Positions 1 through 8,522 of a stretch of DNA of 49,561 bases are shown here, one piece after another (position 1 is the first letter of the stretch; each line of letters opens with the position of its first letter). The DNA is from Betaproteobacteria bacterium (GTDB lineage Bacteria; Pseudomonadota; Gammaproteobacteria; Burkholderiales; SG8-41), in assembly GCA_025363435.1 (NCBI GenBank), contig JANYDY010000040.1:1-49561 (forward strand). The letters run 5' to 3'. Below the pieces are notes generated by a model, which had not been told where the DNA came from, did no database searches, and was given only the letters and a program-made list of their open reading frames with translations. Both the position numbers and the translations under genes were made by a program.

Positions 1-36
1 CTTGTGCACGATCGTGTATCCGCCAAGCTCTGCCAT
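1..36 (-). CDS. N-terminal 12 codons of an unidentified gene cut by the window edge
   Basis: The minus strand has an ATG at 36 preceded by a good ribosome site (GGGGGAG, about 7 bases upstream). The frame stays open to the window edge and reads MAELGGYTIVHK. The gene lies 30 bases downstream of the Bug receptor and in the same direction, so it is probably the next gene of that operon. Twelve residues are too few to name a family. Confidence 0.55.
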   Translation of the reverse strand, partial: MAELGGYTIVHK

Positions 37-66
37 ATTTTTACTCCCCCGATTTCCTGAAGTGCG

Positions 67-1032
67 CTATTGCTCCGCTTTGACGCCAGCTTCCTTGATC
101 ACTTTTGCCCAGCGCGCGATGTCTTCCTTGACGAATTCGCCGAACGATTCCGCACTGCCACCGACGCCGTCGAGACCGAGGTCAAACATGCGATCTTTGA
201 CATCCTGCAGTTTGAGAATGCGATCGAATTCGGCGTTGAGTTTCGCGACGACGGCTTTCGGCGTTTTCACCGGAATATGGATGCCGTTCCACGTCACGAA
301 ATCGGCGCCGCCATATCCAGCTTCCGTGATCGTTGGAACGTCGGGTATCGATGGATGGCGTTTCTTGCCGGTGATGGCGACCGCGCGCAACTTGCCCGCC
401 TTCACCTGCGGCAGACCGCCCTGCATCACGGCGAACATCAACTGCGCCTGGCCAGCAACGACGTCGATGATGGCCGGCACCGTGCCTTTATAGGGAATCG
501 AGACGATGTCGATCTTCGCCGCGGACTTCAGCATTTCGCAGCCAAGATGGGCTGTGGTGCCCGGACCGGAATGCGCACAATTCAGCGTGCCCGGTTTGGC
601 TTTCGCCAGCGCGATCAGTTCCTGCATGTTCTTCGCCGGCAGCGACGGCGGTACGATCACCAGAAAGGATATCGATGCCAGCAAACTCACCGGTGCGAAA
701 TCTTTTTCGAGGTTGTAGGGCGCCTTCGGATACAGCGTGTGGTTGATCGTATACGCGCCGGTGGTCAGCAGCAGCGTGTAGCCGTCTGGCTGCGCTTTCG
801 ACACCATGTCGGCGGCGATCAGGCCGCCGGCGCCGGGGCGTTGATCAACGACGACCTGCTGCCCCCAGTTGTCGGTCATCCTGCCGCCGACAATGCGGGC
901 CAGCACATCGGGGCCGGGCCCGACGATCAGACGGATCGGTTTGTCCGGAAAACTTTGTGCATAAGCTGCAGCACCTGCGCACAGTTGTGCAGCGAGTAAC
1001 ACCACGAGCCTGCATTTGATCGTCTGCTTCAT
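67..1032 (-). CDS. Bug/TctC-family periplasmic solute receptor
   Basis: A 321-residue protein of the tripartite tricarboxylate receptor (Bug) family. These are periplasmic proteins that bind small carboxylates or related solutes. A signal peptide covers about residues 1-26 (hydrophobic core, then AYA-QS). The PDKPIRLIV strand opening the mature domain, the ANPDGYTLL-like stretch (QPDGYTLLL) and IPYKGTVPAIIDVVAGQ are all present. The usual glycine-rich loop after the first strand is short here (VGPGPDVLAR), a variant also met in the family. It lies 60 bases downstream of the tandem ThDP enzymes, so the ligand may be their substrate or a precursor. No TctA/TctB membrane genes are nearby. Confidence 0.93.
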   Translation of the reverse strand: MKQTIKCRLVVLLAAQLCAGAAAYAQSFPDKPIRLIVGPGPDVLARIVGGRMTDNWGQQVVVDQRPGAGGLIAADMVSKAQPDGYTLLLTTGAYTINHTLYPKAPYNLEKDFAPVSLLASISFLVIVPPSLPAKNMQELIALAKAKPGTLNCAHSGPGTTAHLGCEMLKSAAKIDIVSIPYKGTVPAIIDVVAGQAQLMFAVMQGGLPQVKAGKLRAVAITGKKRHPSIPDVPTITEAGYGGADFVTWNGIHIPVKTPKAVVAKLNAEFDRILKLQDVKDRMFDLGLDGVGGSAESFGEFVKEDIARWAKVIKEAGVKAEQ

Positions 1033-1092
1033 CGCACCTCTCCCCCGGTTGCGCGCGCTATTAACATCAGACGCTGCGCTTGAACGTTAAAT

Positions 1093-2787
1093 CTAGTGCC
1101 CGCCGCCCGCGCCGCCCGTCCACGCCGTCGGCGCCATCGCCTGCTCATCGGTCACCACATCGATCACCACCGGTTTGTTGGCGGCAAACGCTTTTGCGAA
1201 TGCCGCCGGTAAATCGGCAGCCTTCTCCACGCGGATGCCGACACAACCCATGTTTTCGGCGACCTTGGCGAAATTCACGTCGAGAAAACCCCAGATGTCA
1301 CGGCTCTTCTCGCCAGGCAGCCCTTTATAGGCACCGTTGACCAGCGGAATTTCCTGGTTAAGCGCACTGTTGTTATTGACCACCAGGACGATGTTGATGC
1401 CGTAACGCGCCGCCGTTTCTAGTTCAGCCATGTGATAGTAAACGCCGCCGTCACCGGCAAAACACACCACCGTCTTGTCGGGTTGCGCGCATTTCACGCC
1501 GATCGCTCCGGGCAGGCCCCAGCCGAGCGAGCCGGCGCAGCGGATCAAACGCTGGCCCTTCTTCTCAAATTCGATCAAGGCGCCGGTCCAGATACCCGAG
1601 TGACCGGTGTCCGAAACGACGATGCCGTTTTCCGGCAACGCCTTCGAAATCTCTTTGCACAAACGCTCCGGCCGCATCGGCACCGCGTCCGACGCATACA
1701 AGGACGCGAACGATTGCTTCCATTCAGCGACGAGTGCGCGCGTGCGCGCATGCCAGGCATCGCGTTTGACCGCTTTGACACTACCGAACTGATCAAGCAT
1801 TTGACGCAATATCGTACGCGCGTCGCCCAACAAACCGACTTTGGTTTCGTAATTGCGGCCGATTTCGCGCGCATCAATATCGAGATGGATCACCGGCGTG
1901 CCGAATTTCGGCACCTTCCAGTTGGTCGTCACCTGCCCGCCGGTCTGGCTACCGATGAAAAACACGAGATCGGCCTCCGCCACCGCCTTGTTGGCGCAGG
2001 CGCGCGAGTACAGGCCGATGACGCCGAGTGCAAGCGGATGACTGTCGGATAAAGTGCCTTTGGCGTTGAGTGACGTCGCCAGCGGAATCTGCAGTTTTTC
2101 CGCCAGCGCAACGACTTCGGCCTGCGCGCCAGACCACGTCACGCCACCGCCGGCGACGATGACCGGACGCTCCGCGGCAGCCAGCAGTTTCAATGCTTCA
2201 GCGACTGCCGCCGGATCGGACGGCGCGCGAAACGGCGGCACCGTTTTGTATTTCTCTTCGATGACGGCGCTGTATACGCCTTCCGCCAGCGTGACATCGC
2301 CATGATGCTGCCGCAACTCCAGATGCACCGGCCCCGGTGCGCCCGTAGTGGCTTCGCGGAAAGCGCGTTGCAACAGGTCGGGCAAACGCGCCGGATCTTC
2401 AACCCGCACATTCATCTTCGTCGTCGCATCGTACTGCGAGAAGTCTTCGATTTCCTGATACGCATTGCGATAACGCGAGGCCGGCGACGGCCCGCCGGAA
2501 AATGCGATCACCGGCGAACGTGCCATGAAGGCGTCGCGCAGGCCCGCGGCCAGATTGGAACCGCCGATATGCTGACCGAAACAAACGCCCGGCCGGTTCG
2601 ATGCACGCGCATAACCATCGGCCATGTAGGCAGCCGCTTTCTCGCCATGCACCATGATGCGGCGGATGCCGAGCGTTTCCATTTCTGCCAGCGTTTTAAG
2701 CAAAATCGCCGGCACGAAAAATACATGCGAGACGCCTGCGTCCTTCAGTGTTTCCGCGAGGTAACGTGCCCCGGTTTTTGTTGCCAT
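1093..2787 (-). CDS. ThDP-dependent enzyme, acetolactate-synthase-like (paralogue A)
   Basis: A 564-residue protein with the three-domain layout of the acetolactate synthase/benzoylformate decarboxylase superfamily. The activating glutamate of the ThDP site is E49 in VHGEKAAAYMADGYAR. The central domain has the RPVIVAGGGV strand, and the C-terminal ThDP-Mg motif runs from AGDGGVYYH to VVNNNS. The start at 2787 has a GAGGG ribosome site. By eye it is more than half identical to the next gene upstream (2866-4572), so the two look like a tandem duplication. The substrate (a 2-oxo acid decarboxylation or carboligation) cannot be read from sequence. The Bug receptor follows and a LysR gene diverges upstream. 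Confidence 0.9.
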   Translation of the reverse strand: MATKTGARYLAETLKDAGVSHVFFVPAILLKTLAEMETLGIRRIMVHGEKAAAYMADGYARASNRPGVCFGQHIGGSNLAAGLRDAFMARSPVIAFSGGPSPASRYRNAYQEIEDFSQYDATTKMNVRVEDPARLPDLLQRAFREATTGAPGPVHLELRQHHGDVTLAEGVYSAVIEEKYKTVPPFRAPSDPAAVAEALKLLAAAERPVIVAGGGVTWSGAQAEVVALAEKLQIPLATSLNAKGTLSDSHPLALGVIGLYSRACANKAVAEADLVFFIGSQTGGQVTTNWKVPKFGTPVIHLDIDAREIGRNYETKVGLLGDARTILRQMLDQFGSVKAVKRDAWHARTRALVAEWKQSFASLYASDAVPMRPERLCKEISKALPENGIVVSDTGHSGIWTGALIEFEKKGQRLIRCAGSLGWGLPGAIGVKCAQPDKTVVCFAGDGGVYYHMAELETAARYGINIVLVVNNNSALNQEIPLVNGAYKGLPGEKSRDIWGFLDVNFAKVAENMGCVGIRVEKAADLPAAFAKAFAANKPVVIDVVTDEQAMAPTAWTGGAGGGH

Positions 2788-2865
2788 TTTGATACCCTCA
2801 CAAATGCCGGTAGCGGCCGCGGACCAACCGCGAGCCGCCCCGTGCCAACTAGCCTGCTGTTGCTA

Positions 2866-4572
2866 TTAACCCTTCTGATACGAATGGAAATCGCGCGCCA
2901 CTGGCGTCCAGGGATGCGGTGCAATCGCATACATGTCGCTGACGACGTCGATCACCACCGGCTTGTTCATCGCAATGCCTTCCTTGATCGCGCCATTCAG
3001 TTCCGAGGCCTTTGTCACGCGGATGCCAACGCAGCCGAATCCCTCCGCGATCTTCGCAAAATTAACGTCGGGGAACTTCCACATTTCCTCTGCGCGGCCG
3101 CGCTGCTTGCCGCCGTAGGCGGCATTGTTCAGATTGATTTCCTGATTGAGCGCGCTGTTGTTGTTGACGACGATCACCGCGTTGATGTTATGGCGGCGCG
3201 CCGTTTCGAGTTCGGCAATGTGATAGTAGAAACCGCCGTCACCGGTAAAACACACGACCGGGCGATCGGGCATTGCGCATTTGACCCCCAGCGTGGCGGG
3301 AAAACCCCAACCGAGCGAACCCGCGGTGCGGAAATAGCGCTGGGTCGCGTATTTGAATTCAATGTACCGCGCGGTCCAGATGCCGGCGTGACCGGTGTCG
3401 GAGACCACCACACCGTTGGGCGGCAACGCTTCGGAGATTTCCTTGCAAATGCGCTCCGGACGGATCGGCGAGACATCGGCGTTGCGCATTTCCGACGTTT
3501 CACCGCGCCAGGCGGCCACCAGACCCTGCACATGCTTGACCCACGCGGCCGTCGCCTCCGGACGTTTCGGCGCCAGATTGATCATGTGACGCAGCGTCGT
3601 TTTCGCATCCCCCAATACCGACACCGTGTTCGGATAATTGCGACCGAGCTCGTTCGGATCGATATCGAGCTGGATGACTTTGGTGCCGACCGGCGGGAAC
3701 ATCCAGTTGTTGGTGACCTGTCCCCCGGTGTGACTGCCAATGAAAAACACCAGGTCGGCTTCGAGCAGCGTGCGGTTGGCGCAGTCGCGCGAGTAGGCGC
3801 CGGGCACGCCAACATTGAGTGGATGGCTATCGATCATCGACGCCTTCGAATTCAGTGATGTCGCTACCGGAATACCGAGTTTTTCAGCAAGTTCAACCAG
3901 TTCATCCGCCGCCCCCGAGCGCATGACGCCGCCGCCGGCGACGATCACCGGACGCTGCGCCGCCATCAGTGCGGCCAGCGCGTCTTTCACGCGCGGCATT
4001 TCCGGCTCCGGACGGAACGCCGGCGCCTGGCTGTACATGGTCTCGACCAGCGGATCGAGCTCTGCTTCCGCCTCGGTAATCTGGCCGAGGTGGCTTTGGA
4101 TGCGCAGATGTACCGGGCCCGGCGCGCCGCTGGTGGCAACACGGAAAGCCTGCCGCAACAAATCGGGCAGACGTGCGACGGTGTCGACCTGCGCGTTCAT
4201 CTTGGTCAGCGGATCGAACTGCGTGACGTCGTCGACTTCCTGATAAGCATGTTTGTAACGCGACACCGGCGTCGGGCCGCCAGTGATGGCGATGACCGGC
4301 GCACCGGCCATATGTGCGTCGCGGATGCCCGCGGCGAGATTGGAAGCACCGATCATCTGCGCCATGCAGACACCGGGTTTGCCGCTGGCACGCGCATAAC
4401 CGTCGGCCATGTACGCGGCGGCCTTTTCGCCGTGCACCATCACGCGCGCAATCGGCATGTCTTCCATTTCGGCGAACGCCTTGAGCATAAAGGCCGGCAC
4501 AAAAAAGATATGCGAGACGCCGTAGCCCTGCATCATTTCGGCGAACAGCCGCGAGCCTGTCATTTTCGGCAT
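2866..4572 (-). CDS. ThDP-dependent enzyme, acetolactate-synthase-like (paralogue B)
   Basis: A 568-residue paralogue of the gene at 1093-2787 with the same landmarks: E49 in VMVHGEKAAAYMADGYAR, the central RPVIVAGGGV strand, and the ThDP-binding GDG...NN motif at about residues 444-471. The start at 4572 is supported by GAGGAGGA 8 bases upstream. It is the first gene of the leftward operon and faces the CysB-like regulator across a 117-base AT-rich gap, the usual arrangement for a LysR protein and its target. Both paralogues keep the catalytic residues. They may therefore form a hetero-oligomer or act on related substrates, which is inference. An ilvN-type regulatory subunit is absent, arguing against a role in branched-chain amino acid synthesis. 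Confidence 0.9.
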   Translation of the reverse strand: MPKMTGSRLFAEMMQGYGVSHIFFVPAFMLKAFAEMEDMPIARVMVHGEKAAAYMADGYARASGKPGVCMAQMIGASNLAAGIRDAHMAGAPVIAITGGPTPVSRYKHAYQEVDDVTQFDPLTKMNAQVDTVARLPDLLRQAFRVATSGAPGPVHLRIQSHLGQITEAEAELDPLVETMYSQAPAFRPEPEMPRVKDALAALMAAQRPVIVAGGGVMRSGAADELVELAEKLGIPVATSLNSKASMIDSHPLNVGVPGAYSRDCANRTLLEADLVFFIGSHTGGQVTNNWMFPPVGTKVIQLDIDPNELGRNYPNTVSVLGDAKTTLRHMINLAPKRPEATAAWVKHVQGLVAAWRGETSEMRNADVSPIRPERICKEISEALPPNGVVVSDTGHAGIWTARYIEFKYATQRYFRTAGSLGWGFPATLGVKCAMPDRPVVCFTGDGGFYYHIAELETARRHNINAVIVVNNNSALNQEINLNNAAYGGKQRGRAEEMWKFPDVNFAKIAEGFGCVGIRVTKASELNGAIKEGIAMNKPVVIDVVSDMYAIAPHPWTPVARDFHSYQKG

Positions 4573-4689
4573 TACTGGGTTCCTCCTCGTTGGATGCGCA
4601 TCAGTTTAACCCCGCGCAAAGTATGTTATAAAAGAATCTTTCAGTATTAAACGATACGATTTCGTTATAATTAACATGCAGGGAAACGC
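4573..4689. promoter_or_regulatory. Divergent promoter/operator region between ThDP operon and LysR gene
   Basis: A 117-base gap, clearly more AT-rich than its surroundings at 4620-4675. It must hold the promoters for both directions. A TATAAT matching the -10 consensus lies at 4666-4671 on the plus strand, close to the LysR start, with the LysR ribosome site (AGGGA) at 4680-4684. Further AT-rich blocks around 4625-4650 could be the minus-strand promoter and LysR binding sites, but no clean T-N11-A pair stands out. Confidence 0.5.
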
Positions 4690-5634
4690 ATGAACCTGAC
4701 CCAGTTGCGCTATCTGCGCGGCATCGCCGAACAGGGCTTCAACATTTCGCGCGCGGCCGCCGCGCTGCACACCTCGCAGCCGGGCATCAGTAAACAGATC
4801 CAGCTGCTCGAACGCGAAATCGGTGTCGACATCCTGGTGCGCCGCGGCAACCGCATCGTCGGCGTCACCGAACCCGGCCAGGCCATCCTCAACGTCGCGC
4901 GCCGCATGCTCGGCGACGCCGAAGTCCTGCGCCGCATCGGCGAGGAATTCACCCAGCGCAAAAAACGCCTCGTCGTCGCCACCACCCACATCTATGCACG
5001 CTATGTGCTGCGCAGCGTGATCAAGGATTTCATGCGTCTGCACCCGGACGTGCAGCTCACGCTGCGTCAGGGCAGCCCCTCGCAGATCGCGCACTGGGTG
5101 GCAGCCGGCGACGCCGATGCCGGCGTCAGCAGCGAACCGCCGGAACCCATGCGCACCATCGCCCTGCTGCCCTGCTCGAGTTTGGAGCGCAGCGTGATCA
5201 CGCGCAAAAGCCATCCGCTGCTGAAGGAAAAGCGCCTCACGCTGGCCAAGCTTGCGAGTTATCCGTTGCTGACCCTCGACCAGAGTTTTCCCGGCGGCGC
5301 GGCAGTGCTGCACGCCTTCGGCAAGGCGCGCATCGAACCGAACATCGTCTTGAGTGCGATCGACGCCGACGTCATCAAGACTTACGTCGAACTCGGCCTC
5401 GGCGTCGCCATTCTGCCGTCGATCGCCTACGAGCCGGCGCGCGACCGGCGACTGGCCGCCATCAACGCCAGCCATCTGTTTGAACCAACGATCACGCATA
5501 TCGCGATCCGCCGCGACAGTTATCTGCGCGACTACATGTACGATTTCATTCTGATGATCGCACCGAACTGGGGGCGCGAGGCGATCGACCGCGTGGTCAG
5601 GAACCGCGGCGACGCCAGCGCCGCCGCGGCATGA
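4690..5634 (+). CDS. LysR-type regulator of the CysB/Cbl subfamily
   Basis: A 314-residue LysR regulator. The winged helix-turn-helix is in residues 1-60 (LHTSQPGISKQIQLLEREIG). The effector domain closely follows CysB/Cbl: VVATTHIYARYVLRSVIKDF, RQGSPSQIAHWVAAGDAD, IDADVIKTYVELGLGVAILPS and RDSYLRDYMYDFI near the end. CysB and Cbl respond to sulfur signals such as sulfate, thiosulfate and O-acetylserine. The ligand here is not known, but this makes an organosulfur substrate for the divergent ThDP genes worth considering. It is convergent with the Bug gene at 5641, with six bases between the stop codons. Confidence 0.93.
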   Translation: MNLTQLRYLRGIAEQGFNISRAAAALHTSQPGISKQIQLLEREIGVDILVRRGNRIVGVTEPGQAILNVARRMLGDAEVLRRIGEEFTQRKKRLVVATTHIYARYVLRSVIKDFMRLHPDVQLTLRQGSPSQIAHWVAAGDADAGVSSEPPEPMRTIALLPCSSLERSVITRKSHPLLKEKRLTLAKLASYPLLTLDQSFPGGAAVLHAFGKARIEPNIVLSAIDADVIKTYVELGLGVAILPSIAYEPARDRRLAAINASHLFEPTITHIAIRRDSYLRDYMYDFILMIAPNWGREAIDRVVRNRGDASAAAA

Positions 5635-5640
5635 GGCCTG

Positions 5641-6621
5641 CTACTCCAGCGTGAGTTTGGAGTCCTTGACGACCTTCGCCCACTTGGCGATTTCAACCTT
5701 GATGAAAGCTTCAAACGCGTCAGGCGTGCTGACCACCGGATCGTTGCCTGCCTTGATCAGACGCTCGCGCATTTCCGGGCTGTTGAAACCGCGTGCCGTT
5801 TCGGCGTGCATTTTGCGCACAATCTCCGCCGGCGTTGCGGCCGGCGCATAGAGACCGTACCAGCCCGTCACGTTGTAGCCGGGCACACCGGACTCGGCGA
5901 TCGTTGGCACACCCGGCAATTCGCTGTAACGCTGAGGGCCGGTGACGGCAATGGCGCGCACCCTCCCAAGCCGCGCCTGATCGACCAGTGAAGTCGTGCT
6001 GCCGAACGAGAAATCAACTTCGCCACCCATCAACCCGATGAGAGCCGGCCCCGAGCCCTTGAAAGGCACGTGGCCCCAGCGAATGCCGGTCATCGACTGC
6101 AACAGTTCGCCGGCCAGATGGTTAATGCTGCCGGTGCCCGAAGATCCATAGTTCAGGCGGCCCGGTCTGGACTTCGCCAGCGCGATCAGTTCTTTCACGC
6201 TTTTCACCGGCACCGAGGGATGGCAGGCAAGCAGAAACTGGCCCGAGGTCAGTTGCGAAACGAAAACAAAATCCTTCAGCGCATCGAAGGGCATTTTGCT
6301 CTTCACGCTCGGATTGATGGAAAACTCCGGTGCCGAGGTGAGCCAGACATAACCATCGGGCGCCGCCTTTGCGACCAGCTCCGCGCCGACCAGCCCGCCG
6401 CCACCGGCGCGATTTTCCACGATGAAGGAGCCGCCCAGCTGCTCGGTCAGCTTTTGCGCGAGAAAACGCGATACGGTATCGACGCCGCCGCCCGGCGCAA
6501 ACGGCACGATGATGCGCACCGGCCGCGACGGCCAGCTCTGCGCAAACGCGCCGCTCGCCAACACCGACAGGGTTACGCCCAAGCCCAGCGCGGCCGCAGC
6601 CGCCTCACGTCTGAATGCCAT
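5641..6621 (-). CDS. Bug/TctC-family periplasmic solute receptor
   Basis: A 326-residue Bug receptor. A signal peptide covers about residues 1-27 (ending AFA-QS), followed by RPVRIIVPFAPGGGVDTVSR (the ligand loop in its canonical long form), ENRAGGGGLVGAELVAKAAPDGY and VPFKGSGPALIGLMGGEV. The start at 6621 has a strong GGAGGAG site. It ends the leftward run that starts with the 3-hydroxyisobutyrate-dehydrogenase-like gene and lies 97 bases after the Old Yellow Enzyme gene. No cognate membrane subunits are visible. Confidence 0.93.
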   Translation of the reverse strand: MAFRREAAAAALGLGVTLSVLASGAFAQSWPSRPVRIIVPFAPGGGVDTVSRFLAQKLTEQLGGSFIVENRAGGGGLVGAELVAKAAPDGYVWLTSAPEFSINPSVKSKMPFDALKDFVFVSQLTSGQFLLACHPSVPVKSVKELIALAKSRPGRLNYGSSGTGSINHLAGELLQSMTGIRWGHVPFKGSGPALIGLMGGEVDFSFGSTTSLVDQARLGRVRAIAVTGPQRYSELPGVPTIAESGVPGYNVTGWYGLYAPAATPAEIVRKMHAETARGFNSPEMRERLIKAGNDPVVSTPDAFEAFIKVEIAKWAKVVKDSKLTLE

Positions 6622-6637
6622 GACTCCTCCACACTTC

Positions 6638-6652
6638 GCCGCCTGCGGCGGC
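6638..6652. other. GC-rich hairpin in the Bug leader
   Basis: GCCGCC-TGC-GGCGGC forms a 6-bp stem with a 3-base loop. On the plus strand it is followed by TTTTGTTG, and on the minus strand it sits just upstream of the GGAGGAG ribosome site of the Bug gene. It could be a leader structure or a weak plus-strand terminator. Confidence 0.35.
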
Positions 6653-6690
6653 TTTTGTTGAAGCCAAGCTTAACGCAAATCGGATTGCGT

Positions 6691-6710
6691 CCGGCTTCGG
6701 TGGAAGCCGG
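6691..6710 (-). terminator. Possible hairpin after the Old Yellow Enzyme gene
   Basis: CCGGCTTC and GAAGCCGG form an 8-bp perfect stem with a 4-base loop, 8 bases beyond the stop codon of the gene ending at 6719. There is no T tract on the minus strand, so it may instead be a processing or stability structure. Confidence 0.35.
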
Positions 6711-6718
6711 GCGAACCG

Positions 6719-7795
6719 TCAGCCCAGTGCCGGATAGTCCGTGTAGCCTTTCGCGTCGCCTGTGTAGAAGGTGTTGGCGTCCGGCGCATTGAGCGCCGCG
6801 CCCGCCTTTAAGCGCGCGACGAGATCCGGGTTGGCAAGAAACGGCCGTCCGAACGCGACGAGATCGCATTTGCCGGCGGCGAGATCGTTCTCTGCGCGCG
6901 CCGCGTCGTAACCACCCGACAGGATCAGTGCGCCCTTGAAGGTCTTGCGAAACACCGCCTTGATCGTATCGGGCACCGCAGGCGCTCCCATCGGCGAGTG
7001 ATCGACGAGGTGAATGTAAACGAGGCCGCGCGCGTTGAGTTGTTCGGCCAGATACGCGTAGTCCGCCGCCAATTCCGGGTAATCCGGCATGTCGTTGAAC
7101 ACTCCGAACGGTGACAGGCGAATGCCGGTTTTTTCCCTGCCGATGGCGGCAATCACTGCGTCGGCGACCTCCAGCACGAAACGCGCGCGGTTCTCGATGG
7201 CGCCACCGTAGTTGTCGCTGCGCCGGTTGGAAGTCGGGCGGATGAATTGTTCCAGCAGATAACCATTGGCCGCATGCAATTCGACGCCGTCGAAACCGGC
7301 GGCGACCGCATTTTTCGCGCCCTGCGTAAATTCGGCGATCGCCGCCTTGATGTCAGCCTCCGTCATCGCCGTCGGCGTCGCATTGGGCTTCATGCCTTCG
7401 GCGTCGGTCCACATTTCACCGGCTGCCGCCAGCGCCGACGGCGCGATAATGCGCGCACCGGCCGGCAGATTGAGCGGATGCGCGATACGGCCGCAATGCA
7501 TCATCTGCAGAAACATCTTCGCGCCCTTCGCATGCACGCCATCGGTCACGCGTTTCCAGCCGGCCACCTGCTCCGCCGAATAAATGCCGGGAATGCGCGC
7601 ATAGCCAATGCCGTCGGGCGACGGCGAAGTGCCTTCGCTGATGATGAGGCCGGCACCCGCGCGCTGCGCGTAATACTGCGCCATCAATTCGTTCGGCACA
7701 TTGCTGATCGCACGGCAACGGGTCAATGGCGACATGACGAAATGATTTTGCAGCGACAACGGGCCCAGCGAGGTTTTTTCAAATAAGAGGGACAT
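6719..7795 (-). CDS. Old Yellow Enzyme family ene-reductase (NemA-like)
   Basis: A 358-residue FMN-dependent TIM-barrel oxidoreductase of the classical OYE group. It would reduce activated C=C bonds of enones, maleimides or nitro-esters with NAD(P)H. Visible landmarks are MSPLTRCRA at the N-terminus, LQMMHCGRIAHP, the His-Asn substrate pair in VELHAANGYLLEQFIRP, and the signature SNRRSDNYGGAIENRARF. VAFGRPFLANPDL near the C-terminus binds FMN phosphate. Length is normal for the family. The physiological substrate is unknown. It lies downstream of the SET-domain gene and upstream of a Bug receptor. Confidence 0.92.
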   Translation of the reverse strand: MSLLFEKTSLGPLSLQNHFVMSPLTRCRAISNVPNELMAQYYAQRAGAGLIISEGTSPSPDGIGYARIPGIYSAEQVAGWKRVTDGVHAKGAKMFLQMMHCGRIAHPLNLPAGARIIAPSALAAAGEMWTDAEGMKPNATPTAMTEADIKAAIAEFTQGAKNAVAAGFDGVELHAANGYLLEQFIRPTSNRRSDNYGGAIENRARFVLEVADAVIAAIGREKTGIRLSPFGVFNDMPDYPELAADYAYLAEQLNARGLVYIHLVDHSPMGAPAVPDTIKAVFRKTFKGALILSGGYDAARAENDLAAGKCDLVAFGRPFLANPDLVARLKAGAALNAPDANTFYTGDAKGYTDYPALG

Positions 7796-7943
7796 GGCAG
7801 ACTTTCCGTGGAAATAAACGAGGGGATGGGAGAAAAGCGGGAAATATAGGGATGCCGCCCTAGATGCGGCCGTACCCGCCGGATTTCAAGCCCCGCCCGC
7901 CGTCGAGACCGGCGCGAAATCAGGAGCCGCGGCGTCAGCGGCC

Positions 7944-8441
7944 CTAACGCCGTGTCGCCATGATGAAATCGGGAATGATGCCGAGCCGCCGGTAGCGCCG
8001 CACCGTGGCCGCGGGCAACCGCGCGACATTCCTGACCGATTTGCGGCAATTCGCCTCGCCGCAGTTGCAGCGCATCGTCCACACATCGTCGGCACCGAGC
8101 AGGCTCGAGTAGTCATGTGTCACTTCATCGCCTGCGACGATCGACACGATCGCCTTCAGCAACAGCTTGCGTCCACGCTTGACGATGCCTGCGTTTGGAT
8201 TGCAGGAATGGTTGGCATAGGCGCCGATTTTTCCGTTCGGGTCGATATAATGATCGTCGTCACAGCGAAAGCAGTTTGCACCCCGGCGCTCGTCGACATC
8301 CCAATAACCCCAGACCACATCGTCGCTGACGATCCTGCCGGTGACTTCCATGACAATGGCGCCGCGCCGGAAGTTTTTCAGCGCAACGATACCGCGGCCG
8401 TTGCGGACTTTTTTGACGGCGAGGGTTTTCTGCTCTGTCAT
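7944..8441 (-). CDS. Bacterial SET-domain protein (putative protein lysine methyltransferase)
   Basis: About 165 residues, essentially one SET domain. It has the N-terminal strand KKVRNGRGIVALKNFRRGA, the S-adenosylmethionine motif NHSCNPN, the catalytic region GDEVTHDYSS, and a post-SET zinc cluster CNCGEANC. SET proteins methylate lysines. Free-living bacteria have them sporadically and few targets are known. I prefer ATG 8441 (AGAGAG about 9 bases upstream) over the in-frame GTG at 8477, which lacks a ribosome site. The C-terminal tail (RRYRRLGIIPDFIMATRR) is basic. Neighbours are a lipoprotein and the ene-reductase and give no clue to the target. Confidence 0.85.
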   Translation of the reverse strand: MTEQKTLAVKKVRNGRGIVALKNFRRGAIVMEVTGRIVSDDVVWGYWDVDERRGANCFRCDDDHYIDPNGKIGAYANHSCNPNAGIVKRGRKLLLKAIVSIVAGDEVTHDYSSLLGADDVWTMRCNCGEANCRKSVRNVARLPAATVRRYRRLGIIPDFIMATRR

Positions 8442-8522
8442 TTCGTGAAATCTCTCTGCTATGAATGTTCTCGCCACGGATATTACCGCGGTGAATCTGC
8501 TGGTTCGGCCTGACAGGCGCCT

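Noticed and set aside
2302-3858. 518-residue plus-strand open frame
   Set aside because: It lies opposite the two conserved ThDP genes and has no family motifs; GC-rich third positions create long antisense frames.
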